Shown: one piece after another, positions 22,676 through 33,500 of the stretch
How positions within the stretch are numbered: the first letter of the stretch is position 1
Layout of the letters: each line of letters opens with the position of its first letter
Assembly: GCA_963920635.1 (NCBI GenBank)
Contig: OY987298.1
Coordinates: forward strand, 81,911,454-81,975,453
Length of the DNA stretch: 64,000 nt
Source of the DNA: Pseudeuparius sepicola
Taxonomy: Eukaryota; Arthropoda; Insecta; Coleoptera; Anthribidae
Reading direction: 5' to 3'
Program-made: the position numbers and the translations under genes
Notes under the pieces: model-generated
The model's input: only the letters and a program-made list of their open reading frames with translations
Told to the model about the DNA's origin: nothing
Databases searched by the model: none

Positions 22676-25284
22676 ATACCGTTGACAATAGCAATCTATA
22701 TTATATTAAAGATAATACCGATAAGTACAAAATTTTAATTGACACAGGAGCTGGTATTTCAATTTTCAAACCAGAGACGGTTCAGCAATTTTTAAATCGA
22801 TGTCCAGAAAATTTTCAAATTAAAGGTATTTCTGGCCAATCAATTCCTATTACTGAAGCGGTATTTGTTTCTTTTACGGGTCCTCTTTCTCCCCATAAAG
22901 TTTATATTTGCGATCTAGATATAGGATTCGACGGAATTTTAGGCGCTGACTTTTTAGAAAGGTACGGTGCAGTAGTAGATTTTAGGAATAAACAATTAAT
23001 TACGTACTATAAGGTACAGGAATTACTCAAAGACGGAGATGAATTAAACGAGTTAACGAATAATAATGATAATAATAATCGAGTTGTTTATAAAAGACAA
23101 GTTAATGTTGACGAAAGATACGATAGCCTTCATATAAACGCTTATGAACGAAATAATAATAATAATAATGATTACACGGAAAATATAAATAATTTTGAAA
23201 GCGAAAATACGAGTTATAATATAAATCAGGTTACGATAGAACCGCGTTGCGAAAAAATATGCAAGTTTCATACGAATAGATATACGAATAAAGAAATGAT
23301 TTTATGCGCACAACGAGTAGAAAAGGTATACGTGCCAAATGCTATAGTAAAAATAAACGAAGACGGTAATTTTTATACGACAATATTAAACGCTAATGCC
23401 ATAACAAAGGATATTTGTTTCGAAGAATTTGAATTTGAGCCTTACATTAAAGAAACGAACGCTAGTGCTAATATTATTTGTAATTTTAATAAAACGAAAA
23501 GCAGAGTAGAAGAAATAAAAGAATCATTAAGGCTAGAACATTTAAACGAAGAAGAAAAAGAATTAATTACTAATTTATGCTTGAATTTTGAAGATATATT
23601 TTACTTTGACGGAGATTTCCTAAGTTTCACTAATGAAATAAAACATACTATCGATACAGGCGACGCTAAGCCAATTTTTACTAAATCTTATCGATATCCA
23701 CAAGTTCACAAGGAAGAAGTAAAAACACAAATTAATAAAATGCTTTCTCAAGGAATAATTAGACCTTCTGTTTCAACATGGTCGTCCCCAGTATGGGTCG
23801 TTCCAAAAAAATTAGACGCTTCAGGCAAACAAAAATGGAGAATCGTAATTGATTATAGGAAATTAAATGAATTAACAGTTAATGACAGGTATCCACTGCC
23901 TAATATTTCAGATATATTAGATCAGTTGGGTAATTGCCATTATTTTACTACTTTAGATTTGGCTTCTGGTTTTCAACAAATTGAAATGAATCCAGAAGAC
24001 ATTTCGAAAACTGCTTTTTCCGTTGAAAATGGACATTTCGAATATTTACGTATGCCCTTTGGCCTTCGTAATGCGCCCTCAACCTTTCAGAGGGTTATGG
24101 ATAATATACTAATGGGGATACAAAACGAAAAGTGCTTAGTTTACATGGACGACATTATTATTTATTCTTCCACAATTAATGAACATATTTCTCGTATTAC
24201 TGAAGTTTTTCAAAGATTAAGAAATTCAAATCTAAAAATACAGCCAGATAAGTGTGAATTCTTACGAAAAGAAGTAATTTATTTAGGACATGTTATTACA
24301 CCTGAAGGGGTCAAACCAAATCCACAAAAAGTACAAGCTGTTATCGATTTTCCTCAACCTGCCAATACTAAACAAATTAAACAATTTTTGGGTCTTACTG
24401 GTTACTACAGGAAGTTTATTCCAAATTTCGCAAAAATGACAAAGCCTTTAACTCGACTTTTAAGAAAAGACGTACCATTTATTTTTGATAAAGATTGTCG
24501 TGAATCTTTCGAACAACTTAAAAATGCATTAATAACTTCACCAATTCTAATATATCCTAATTTTGAAAAAGAATTTGTTTTAACTACAGATGCAAGCGCT
24601 TTTGCTGTAGGCGCGGTACTTTCGCAAGGACCTGTTGGAAATGATCTTCCAATAGCATACTTTTCAAGAACCTTAAGTCCAGCAGAAATAAAATATAGCG
24701 TTATAGAGAAAGAACTATTGGCAATAATTGCTGCCGTAAAAAACTATAGACCTTATCTTTTCGGACGAAAATTCTTATTGGTTACAGATCATAGACCTTT
24801 AACCTGGCTTTTCTCAATAAAAGATCCCGGTAGTCGTTTAGCACGTTGGCGACTTAAATTAGAAGAATATAATTATCAAATAATTTATAAACCTGGAAAA
24901 ATTAATCGAAATGCCGACGCTTTATCTCGAATCAAAATCAATCATATAAAAGAAGCTGTTTCCTTTCATACTTCCCTAGACGAACCATCTACTTCCCATG
25001 ATAATCCTCAAGACATTGACCCGCCTATTGACAATAATGAGACTGACGAAATTGCTATAATCTGTAATGAATTTGACAGATTTTTTGATCTATACAAGAC
25101 GACTTCAATGATCGACTATTCTAAAATCCAATATACAAATAATCAACTTTTAGACAAAACACACAAGGACATTGTACTAATTTTTCAACAAGACAAATTA
25201 ACAGACCTTCACGAAAAAGTTATTGATGATTTACTTGAGCTAAATCCTGATTTTAACTATAATAAATATATATATATACTATAA
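22555..25284 (+). CDS. pol: Errantivirus Pol, first part: protease, RT, RNase H (frame ends early)
   Basis: The frame opens after a stop at 22552, -1 relative to gag. Protease motif LIDTGAGISIF is at about 22735, with ILGADF at about 22938. Reverse transcriptase: WRIVIDYRKLN, TTLDLASGFQQIEM, FGLRNAPSTFQRVMD and VYMDDIIIYSS (YMDD at about 24142). RNase H: TTDASAFAVGAVLSQ, YSVIEKELLAIIAAV and VTDHRPLTWL. It copies the genomic RNA into DNA. The frame runs into a stop at 25282 just after an (AT)n run; integrase continues in another frame from 25266. This indel in a microsatellite makes the copy defective unless it is a sequencing error. Confidence 0.92.
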   Translation, partial: NSPTTLSGPKRNFSINSLGPESYSQLQESWYDQYGPNVCINTVDNSNLYYIKDNTDKYKILIDTGAGISIFKPETVQQFLNRCPENFQIKGISGQSIPITEAVFVSFTGPLSPHKVYICDLDIGFDGILGADFLERYGAVVDFRNKQLITYYKVQELLKDGDELNELTNNNDNNNRVVYKRQVNVDERYDSLHINAYERNNNNNNDYTENINNFESENTSYNINQVTIEPRCEKICKFHTNRYTNKEMILCAQRVEKVYVPNAIVKINEDGNFYTTILNANAITKDICFEEFEFEPYIKETNASANIICNFNKTKSRVEEIKESLRLEHLNEEEKELITNLCLNFEDIFYFDGDFLSFTNEIKHTIDTGDAKPIFTKSYRYPQVHKEEVKTQINKMLSQGIIRPSVSTWSSPVWVVPKKLDASGKQKWRIVIDYRKLNELTVNDRYPLPNISDILDQLGNCHYFTTLDLASGFQQIEMNPEDISKTAFSVENGHFEYLRMPFGLRNAPSTFQRVMDNILMGIQNEKCLVYMDDIIIYSSTINEHISRITEVFQRLRNSNLKIQPDKCEFLRKEVIYLGHVITPEGVKPNPQKVQAVIDFPQPANTKQIKQFLGLTGYYRKFIPNFAKMTKPLTRLLRKDVPFIFDKDCRESFEQLKNALITSPILIYPNFEKEFVLTTDASAFAVGAVLSQGPVGNDLPIAYFSRTLSPAEIKYSVIEKELLAIIAAVKNYRPYLFGRKFLLVTDHRPLTWLFSIKDPGSRLARWRLKLEEYNYQIIYKPGKINRNADALSRIKINHIKEAVSFHTSLDEPSTSHDNPQDIDPPIDNNETDEIAIICNEFDRFFDLYKTTSMIDYSKIQYTNNQLLDKTHKDIVLIFQQDKLTDLHEKVIDDLLELNPDFNYNKYIYIL

Positions 25285-27068
25285 CAAATGTTCTTTCCAG
25301 TCAAACCGTAGCTAAAAGAAAATATTATATAATTCCTGTTCCTTTTAATTTTGAAACCGCAATACAAGTACTCTTCATATCTCTTTATTACAGTAAAGAT
25401 ATATTCGAAGAAAATAAAACTTATTACATTGAAAACAATCCAGATTTTCCAATTTTAGAAATGTTTAATTTTTTGTTCTCAGATAAAAATTTCCAACTAA
25501 CAATTTGTCCGAACATTGTGACTATACCAGACGAAGACCAAATACCTATAATAATAGATCAATTTCATTCAGGCAAGACAAACTTACATCGAGGAATAAA
25601 CGAAACAATTAGACGTATTAAACAAAAATATAATTGGACAGGACTAACTAAAGACGTCGAAACATTTATTCGGCAGTGCGAAATCTGCCAAAAGACAAAA
25701 ATTTGTAGACAAAACTTGGACAGTCCCTTAGTTATTACCGAAACTCCTAAAACTCCTTTCGAAAGAATAAATATCGATATCCTAGAAATCCCAGTAAAAA
25801 ATAATATCCTTACCATAAGAGACGAACTAACAAAATTTACCCAAGCTTATGCACTTCCTAATAAAACAGCGAGATCTGTAGTAGACGCTCTGTTACTCTA
25901 TTTTCAACATTTTGGAACTCCCTTAAGAATCCATTGCGATGTAGGTAAAGAATTTAATAATCAATTAATGAAAGATCTTTGTAAATTATACAATATAAAA
26001 TTAACTTTCTCTAGTGTTAGTCATCCGCAATCAAATGGCTCCTTAGAAAGATTTCATGCCACCTTAACTGAAATGATACGCGCATGTAGTACAGAAAATC
26101 CTAACGAACACCCATTTCAAATGCTTCCTTACGCTTGTATAGCATATAACAATTCTATAAATAAAACACACGGCTTTACTCCTTACGAATTGCTATTCGG
26201 TCACACCTCGTCTCGACCTCCAGAAGTTTTGTATAATCAGCAAGAATTAATCTCTAAGTACGTTCGCGATTTAAACAATAAAATAAAGCATTATTATGAA
26301 ATGGCAAGAAAGCGTACGGATATGCGCAAACAAAAGGCGAAACAGCGATTTGATACACACGTTTCGGAGCAGCGACAATTTCGCGTAGGAGAAAAGGTTT
26401 ATGTCAAGGAGTCCCAAATAAAAAATAAACTAGCTAACAAATTTAATGGACCCTATAAAATTAAAGAAATTTATACGAATTCAGCTTTGCTACATAACCC
26501 AATTACTAACCAAACCACAAAAATGAATTTTGATATGCTAAAGAAATGTCACGAATTGGAGGAAGAAGAACTAACGGTTAAAGAATTCTTTTATACTCTA
26601 GATCGAAAAATCCCTATTGAAAATAATAACGTTTCCATTGAACTGGGCAACTTATTTGATGCCCCTGAAAATATTTCATTAGCTCACTGTGTATCTAAAG
26701 ATTTAGAAATGAATGCAGGAATTGCAAAAGAATTTAAGAATAAATTTGGACACGTAGATGAACTAAAAAATCAAAATAAGTCAATTGGTGAAATAGCAGT
26801 ACTTCAACTTCCGACAAGAAATATTTATTATTTAATAACTAAAGAATTTTTCTATTATAAACCAACTTATGCTAATTTATTTAATTGCTTGAAGGAATTA
26901 CGAACAAATTGTCTCGAGAGCACTGATGAAAAAGATAAAATTATAGCTATACCCAAGTTAGCTTGTGGATTAGACAAATTAGATTGGGATACAGTTCTCC
27001 CTATGATCAAATATATTTTCAAAAATACTGATATTAAAATAATTTGTTATATCGAACCAAGTTCCTAA
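25266..27068 (+). CDS. pol: Errantivirus Pol, second part: integrase plus C-terminal macrodomain
   Basis: Numbered from the Met at 25461: HHCC zinc site H36, H43, C73, C76; DDE triad D106, D160, E196 with 35 residues between D160 and E196. The integrase C-terminal domain (about 300-385) contains FRVGEKVYVKE and NKFNGPYKIKEI. From about residue 391 (nt 26631) to the end there is a complete macrodomain of the TARG1/OARD1 class: GNLFD, SLAHCVSKDLEMNAGIA, YYLITK (Lys461), KPTYANL and ACGLDKLDW (Asp505). Lys461 and Asp505 occupy the places of the catalytic Lys84 and Asp125 of human TARG1. Such enzymes remove ADP-ribose from Asp/Glu and deacylate O-acetyl-ADP-ribose. Whether the domain is released or stays on integrase is unknown. 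The end overlaps the env ORF. Confidence 0.92.
   Translation: MYIYTITNVLSSQTVAKRKYYIIPVPFNFETAIQVLFISLYYSKDIFEENKTYYIENNPDFPILEMFNFLFSDKNFQLTICPNIVTIPDEDQIPIIIDQFHSGKTNLHRGINETIRRIKQKYNWTGLTKDVETFIRQCEICQKTKICRQNLDSPLVITETPKTPFERINIDILEIPVKNNILTIRDELTKFTQAYALPNKTARSVVDALLLYFQHFGTPLRIHCDVGKEFNNQLMKDLCKLYNIKLTFSSVSHPQSNGSLERFHATLTEMIRACSTENPNEHPFQMLPYACIAYNNSINKTHGFTPYELLFGHTSSRPPEVLYNQQELISKYVRDLNNKIKHYYEMARKRTDMRKQKAKQRFDTHVSEQRQFRVGEKVYVKESQIKNKLANKFNGPYKIKEIYTNSALLHNPITNQTTKMNFDMLKKCHELEEEELTVKEFFYTLDRKIPIENNNVSIELGNLFDAPENISLAHCVSKDLEMNAGIAKEFKNKFGHVDELKNQNKSIGEIAVLQLPTRNIYYLITKEFFYYKPTYANLFNCLKELRTNCLESTDEKDKIIAIPKLACGLDKLDWDTVLPMIKYIFKNTDIKIICYIEPSS
26631..27065 (+). other. Macrodomain (ADP-ribosyl hydrolase, TARG1/OARD1-like) within Pol
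   Basis: About 145 residues, full length for a minimal macrodomain of this class, in frame with and directly following the integrase. Conserved: the NAGIA ribose/phosphate loop, the LITK segment with the nucleophilic Lys, and GLD with the catalytic Asp. No stop or frameshift within it. No intron, so the capture could have been via RNA. Confidence 0.9.
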
Positions 27069-27087
27069 TTCTGAAACTTCGTTACAG

Positions 27088-28960
27088 ATTTTCTTTGTTC
27101 GCTACCGCTATGGCACAATATACACTGCGACCAATTAATAACACCATAGGCGTGTTCTATCAAGAGCAATCCGGACTCAAAATTTCTAATGACAAGTGGA
27201 GTTTATTGGTATATAAAGACATTTCATCTCTAAAAATAACATTCGAAAATAATAATAAAATTTTAGAAAATATGCAATTTATAATTCAACCAAAAGACGT
27301 ACGAATGGCCGCCTTTCTAAGCGAAGTTAAGTCACATCTCACTTTACTAAATCAACTTTCCGAAAACATTGCGCTCAAATTTGAAGAATTAGCTATTGAT
27401 GTAAGAAGATATAAAAGAGGTTTAATTAATGGTTTAGGGTCAGTTTGGAAATTTATTACCGGAAATTTAGACGCTTCAGACGGACAGTATTATAACGATT
27501 GTATCGACAAAATTAACAGAGACGAACACGAATTAGAAAAATTAATGAAAAAACAAATTTTAGTAACTACTTCAGTTATCAAAAACTTTAACGACTCTAT
27601 CAACAAATTACAAATTGATGAAATTACTTTTAATAATAACATAAAACAAATCGAAAATTACATTTATAACATTTCTGATGATTTTAATTATTACACTGCA
27701 AAATTACAAGTTTTAGAGATGGCCGAAAGACTCCTAGAATCCTATACCTTTATTGAAAGCAATTTAAATGACATTCTAAACTCTATTACTTTTGCAAAAC
27801 TACATATCATTCACACGTCAGTTATAACTCCTGAAGACCTAGTTCATCATTTGCAAATAATCGCTCAAACTTTAAACAAAAATAATTTGCCCTTAACTCC
27901 TCAACTTCTAAATGTTGCAACTTATCTTGATTTTATAGAACTAAAGGTTTTTCAAACAGAAAATAGACTTGTTTTTATATTAGACATTCCTTTAGTAGAA
28001 CCTCAATGGTATACTCTTTATAGAATTTATCCTATTCCAATTTTCGACAATAAAACTGGATTTTATCACATGGTATCCACTGATACTAAATTTGTAGCAA
28101 AAAGCGATGACCCAACTCTCTATGTAATTCTCTATGATATAAAAAATTGTAAAGAACTAGCATTTGATTTAATAATGTGCAAAGATTTATATCCTACTCC
28201 TATTGACTCACATTCAAGATGTGAAGCTCAATTATTAGAGGTAAAAACCCATTTACCTAATACTTGTGACATAGCCACAATTTCAATTGAAAGTTTCAAT
28301 GTACAATTGATTCAAGAGAATCAATGGTTAATAATTTTAAGTGAAATATTTCCTATAACTATTAAGTGCAAAAATCAAAATCCTTTGACTATAATGCTAG
28401 ACAAAACTTCAATTTTAACGTTAAAATCTGAATGCATTGCTTATATTGGAAGTACTAAAATTCAAACGAAAAATTTAAATAAATCTAATCAAACCTATAA
28501 ATTTCACCCAATTAATATACCATTTGAATGTTGCAAAGAAACTCCAAATAAACTAAAATATCCTGACTTAAAACCTTTACAACTAAATAAATTTAATTAT
28601 GACGATTTAAATGTCGCAAAGCATAAATTAGACGAATATGCAAAGGATCTTGATAATATTATTAATGAACCAACTGTAAATAAGTATACGCCAATATTGA
28701 CATATCTATCCATTGCTTTAATCATACTTTTAATTATTGTGTACTTTTATTTTAAATGTAAAAAGTCTAGGAACATTAAAATAGGCATTATTACTACTAA
28801 TAACGGAGACGATCCTCCACAACCTCCTAGAACACGAAATCGCGTTTTTCAAAATTTAAGAAAATTTGTTACTGTCAAAAGAAGACCTTCGTATAGATTG
28901 GACGAACCTCGCGAAGAAGAAGAAATTGAACTAAATTCTAATACTAAAACATATGCCTAA
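27088..28960 (+). CDS. env: Errantivirus envelope glycoprotein (F-like)
   Basis: The open frame runs from 27044 to 28960 (638 codons); the expected spliced exon starts at 27088. Envelope protein of errantiviruses, related to baculovirus F proteins. A furin-type site RRYKR is at residues 121-125 of the ORF, followed by a Gly/Ile-rich fusion-peptide-like segment (GLINGLGSVWKFITG). A long helical region follows, then a Cys-rich ectodomain, one transmembrane segment near residues 550-575 (ILTYLSIALIILLIIVYFYF) and a basic cytoplasmic tail. No stop or frameshift. A related but distinct env lies at 63014-64000. Confidence 0.9.
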
Positions 28961-28997
28961 TTTAATGTCAAAATTTGTTAACACAAATTTTTAATAT

Positions 28998-29008
28998 AAG
29001 GGGGAAGG
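28998..29008 (+). promoter_or_regulatory. Polypurine tract
   Basis: aagggggaagg directly abuts the 3' LTR start, as needed to prime plus-strand DNA. Confidence 0.9.
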
Positions 29009-29423
29009 TGTTATATCCGACCTCAAGCATCACCTTGATCATAACCTTGTTTTTACCCTTGATTCTGTTTACTGTTGGATATTATGTTCTCATTCTCTAT
29101 TGTTCAAGATGCTTACTACAAAGATATCATTTTCCATTGTATATTGTTCTAGAATGATTACTAGAACATATCATATTCCTTTTGAGTATTGTTAAAACTT
29201 GCTTACTGCAAGAATTGCAGAATTTGATCTTCCCTTTGTCTTTATATTCTTTTCCCATGAGAACCACAACACCTCAGCATAACAGATCTGTATAAATAGG
29301 ACCTAGTAAAGTAAGAGTGAAAAAATTCTAGTCTTGTCTGTAGTCTAAGCCGAAACTCTGTAACTCGCGTTACTCAAATAAAAGTTTTTTAAAAAAGTCT
29401 TCGTCTTCACGTCGCCCGTAACA
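29009..29423 (+). repeat. 3' LTR of errantivirus
   Basis: 415 bp, same sequence as the 5' LTR as far as I can see; followed by the TACA duplication at 29424-29427. Confidence 0.95.
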
Positions 29424-29971
29424 TACATTTTCTTGACTACATTACCTAAGGATGTATCAAAAATCTATCTTCCTATATTTAGAGACTGCTTCTCAAAGGA
29501 AAGTGGATATTAAATTTGGGGCATAAATTAACCATTTTTAGTTGAGTTTATAACCATCTAGGTAAGTAAATTTCTTTAATTCCGAGAAAGCCAGGCCTTG
29601 TTTTAAATTACTTGACTAAAATATAATAGGTGCAAAGTTCACCAGTTTTTAAAAATATCCCGTCACACGATTATCAAGTTGAAAGACTAGCTGCAAAATC
29701 GGATTTTGTACAACGCGTTTCCTGTTTAAAATTTCACCCAGAAAAAAAAAGGTACTAATTCTCACTTATGCCATGTTCACCGTATGATTTTTATACTATT
29801 CCGACTTCGAAAACCCAAAGGTATAAGTGTAGCGTGTGGAAAAAGGGTTTAAAACCCTTAAACGGTCTATATATGGAATAAAATGAGGGCATGCAACATG
29901 TTCTTCAATAATGAAAATTAAAACAATGTTCATTTTTGACTGTCCATTATCCTACCAAGAAAAAGCTTATA

Positions 29972-30275
29972 GCGTCTAAGCGACTATAAAAACGACTCTA
30001 AAAACGTCTAAACGACTCTAAAAAACGACTAGACGACTCGTAAAAACGACTAGACGATTCGAAAAACGACTAGACGATTCGGAAAAAACGACTAAACGAC
30101 TCTGAAAACGACTAAACGATTCTGGAAAACGACTAGACGATTCTGAAAAACGACTAGACGACTTGAAAAAGCGACATACCATTGAATACCATCGAGTACC
30201 ATGGAATACCATCGAATACCATGAAATACCATCAAAGACCATGGAATACTATCGAAAACCACGGAATACCATAAA
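29972..30275. repeat. Short-period tandem repeats in left arm
   Basis: About ten copies of a unit of roughly 20 bp like gactagacgattcggaaaaa (29972-30174), then about ten copies of a 10-bp unit, atggaatacc/atcgaatacc (30175-30275). Mirrored at about 43894-44197. ORFs across it (serine/arginine or WYSMV-type repeats) are repeat artefacts. Confidence 0.9.
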
Positions 30276-30349
30276 TGGTCTTGGATATCCCTGTGAAAAA
30301 ATTTGCCTCGGGGAGAGCATAAAAGGAAATTATCCGTGATCGATGCTCT

Positions 30350-30577
30350 GTGATCGAAAGATCGTCTTTGATAATACAATCACTCTCAGTTAAAGACATG
30401 TTTTTGTCACTTGAGATTGAACCTAGGAGTTATGGTATCCAACACACCAATGACGGATTAGTCATGGGACAAATACCAGTAACTGTTGAAGATAACGTAT
30501 TATGTATTGGAGATCAAAATTACCCTTACACCAGGTCTGTCTCAACTGCTTTTGAAGAACAAACCACAAGGTATTAA
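30350..30577 (+). CDS. Short ORF, possible Polinton gene remnant (left-arm copy)
   Basis: 75 codons. The segment YGIQHTNDGLVMGQIPVTVE...IGDQNYPYT (with a gap) has the shape of a short motif (GI..., L.IG..PV.., ..I....Y..T) that I associate with hypothetical Polinton proteins. The recognition is weak and rests on memory of the pattern. It has no flanking gene, and an identical copy is at 43592-43819 on the other arm. Confidence 0.3.
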   Translation: MIERSSLIIQSLSVKDMFLSLEIEPRSYGIQHTNDGLVMGQIPVTVEDNVLCIGDQNYPYTRSVSTAFEEQTTRY

Positions 30578-33500
30578 TGAGAGTGACCTAAAAATATACA
30601 AACAATTGTTGATTACTAATTTTCGATAGGTTCAACAAATCAGGTTTTAAAAGTATTTGTGTTTAGGTGCCTATGGTTTCATCTGGTATATGTTCCATAC
30701 AGGATTCGAACCTTAGCCCACATTCCAAAGCCAAACACTCGGCATTTAAGTAAAATTCTAGGAAATGCTTGGCAGTGTGGTAATAATCTCGACGCGCTGT
30801 TGTAGCAGGGCTCCGCTGGCTCCCGCAGGCCTCGCCGGTCTCTGTAGACTCAGCAGGTCCCTTTAATGATGTGTACCGCAGGCTCCGATTAAATTAAAAA
30901 AATTACTATTAATACTAAAATACCCGGACAATAACCATCATTCCAACGCCAAAACACCCAACAGTAGTATTTCTGCGAATGCATCGCAGCCGGGCGCAAG
31001 GTGGATGACTCACATCCGCTAGCCGGAACTTGTCAGGACAGGTTGACGACCTAAAAACAATTCTCTCTACTTAGATAAAAATAGAATGTCCAATAAGATT
31101 TTTTTCACACACTTTTATATATAAGCACAGATAACGTAACCATATAAGTATATATTACAATATTATAAAATATTTAAGCCCCATATAGTTCGAATTTGAA
31201 TGGGATATTATGTTACATGGGTAATATATCTCAACACTTCGTACACAAACAAAACTCGCTCGTTCTTTACAGTTTTATTACTGTGAATTCGGTACCTACT
31301 AAAGCGGCAGACTTGGGATGCCGCAGTAGCAAATACAATATGAAGCGCAGCTCTGATGTATACTAAAAATGTTATTATCAAACTTGAGACGCACACATAT
31401 TTAAAAATATAAATACCGCCGGATGAATGCAAGGCCAATTTACGGAATATAGCAAAACAATTAGATTATGGACATGGATATTAATTTCTTTAGGTAAAGG
31501 TAATAAACATTTGATACTATCGACAGGAGTCTACGCAAAATAATTGTATCAGTATTCAGCAAATAAAAAAGTTATGGGTACCCGTCACCGATGAAAAAGT
31601 ATACAAAACTGATAAAATGTTCGTGGGATCTTGTATATTAAAATATTTAATCGCGTATCTAAGTTGTTATTTTATTCATTGCCCATCCCACAAATTTGGA
31701 TTTTTAGCTCTTGTAATCGCTCGATCACGATTGAAACTACACTCATAAAATGTTTAAAAAAATGCCCACCCCACGTGATCGCTCGACAAAAACAAAACGT
31801 GCAAAGTGGCTACTGCTCGAGGTTTGACCTTTGTCCTTAGGGACACGTGTGACCCAGTTGATGTAGAATCTAAAAAAACCCTGTAAATCATACTTCCATA
31901 GCATAGAATCTAAAATCCCCCGGTACAGTACGGATGAAAATTTCAAACCAGGCATAATCAACATGTACGTTCAAAGTAAAAAAAACTTGTCGGTCAACTG
32001 TTTAACCCCGAAATTTTGTTGATTTCTAGGAATAAAAAGAAATACTGCAATTGTAAGTCCAAAGCTATTTACGCTATCAAATTCGTTTAAAATGCGAATG
32101 ATAATTTGCCGCATTAAAACCAGGCGTGAAAAATTCAACATACGTCCCTAAGAAGTTCAACCAATTTTACCCTGGAAAACATTTTTAATGAATAAAATAT
32201 CGAACATACAACAACCCCCTTCTAAATATAGTATAAATCATGTTTTTTTTTTGATAATGTAGAAAGCTAAACTGAAAATTGTTGCTAGAGGTTCTAAAAA
32301 CCGGGGTGCCAAAAATCAACTATTATTAGAAAATACGCTGATGTCATAATATAGCCGTCGATGTCACCGTTAACGTGTCCTATGAAAAATGCGTTCTGCT
32401 TAATAAGGTGTAAAAAAATCCATGACGGGGCTTAGATGAATAAATAAAGTTTGATGTATGTGAAAGTATAGACTAAATTTTCGTATAGCCCGCGTGATCG
32501 CTCGAGGTGGCGGTATCCTCTGGACTAGAAAATATCATATCGGCTCAATCTCCAAACATTTTCATTTTGAATTATACGTTTTCATTGATGATAGATCTAG
32601 CAAGAAAATTGGACTGGACTCGATATGAGAGACATTAATCTAACTTTCACTAAACTGCACGTACTGCTTAGAGGGTTGTAAGCCGTTTTAATAAAAGCAC
32701 CAGACTTGCTTAAAATTCATGGCTAAACGTTAACATAATGTCATACAAACATGCGGCACGCAAAATATTAAGAATAGATATATGAGCTCAAACATGTTGA
32801 TCAAAAAATATATTTATTTCTGGCGATTTAGTTTACCAGTTATCATTTAAAAACAAAACCTGGTCCCAATATTCAGTGAAAATAATAATTGAAAACTTTG
32901 TACCTTATAAACTAAATAGCGAGTCGGAAATAAGTAAAAAAATATATATAAATATATTATTTTGATATTATAGCCGAAACTGAATTTATTGGGGTGAAGA
33001 TGTAAGGAAATATTTTTAGCTAGGAAAAAGTAATGCAATTATCATAGGTACTGGTTGCAGAACCCGTTGTCAGTTTTGCAAGGATTTTTGATACAAATAT
33101 AATTGCTAACGTTTAATTTGTTTACCCCATTTACGAAAATGATAACAAAATTGGATCAGACAAGATGTTTTTTCGAAGTATAGTTTTTAAACACAGGGTG
33201 CCACCACCGGTTTTACGATATAGGTTTAAAAATGCGACGCAAATACATAAAAAAATACCCTAGAGATAAGAAAACAAAATACAACTCACCAAAAGATTCT
33301 TGGTGATGTATAAAAAGAAATCAGGTTACATCTAATGCCCCAGACAGTAGAATAAACATCCCCGAGCGATGAGATATAACCAAACATCATTTTTCCAACG
33401 GCACAGTCATTTTTACGGGAAAAACAACCAGTAACCGTTCAAATTCCATAGATAGATACTGCCGTAATCCAAAATTTCACTGAACTACGCGTATCTATTA

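Larger units (their letters stand above)
20747..29423 (+). mobile_element. Errantivirus (gypsy-group LTR retrovirus) with macrodomain-bearing Pol
   Basis: 8,677 bp. Order: 5' LTR, tRNA-Leu-type PBS, leader mini-exon for env, gag, pol (protease, RT, RNase H, integrase, macrodomain), env, polypurine tract, 3' LTR. The LTRs are 415 bp each and I see no difference between them, which argues for a recent insertion. Pol is broken by one frameshift in a TA run near 25265-25280; gag and env are open. The element is inserted in the left arm of the palindrome; the right arm keeps only its LTR. Known family features: insect errantiviruses carry gag, pol and an F-like env; the macrodomain is unusual. Confidence 0.95.

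Noticed and set aside
29972..30275. CRISPR-like array
   Set aside because: Units are contiguous tandem repeats without unique spacers, in a eukaryotic transposon.
30018..30379. Repeat-like proteins (WYSMV and SSRF types) in the arms, also at 43790-44151
   Set aside because: Products of short-period tandem repeats, open in more than one frame.
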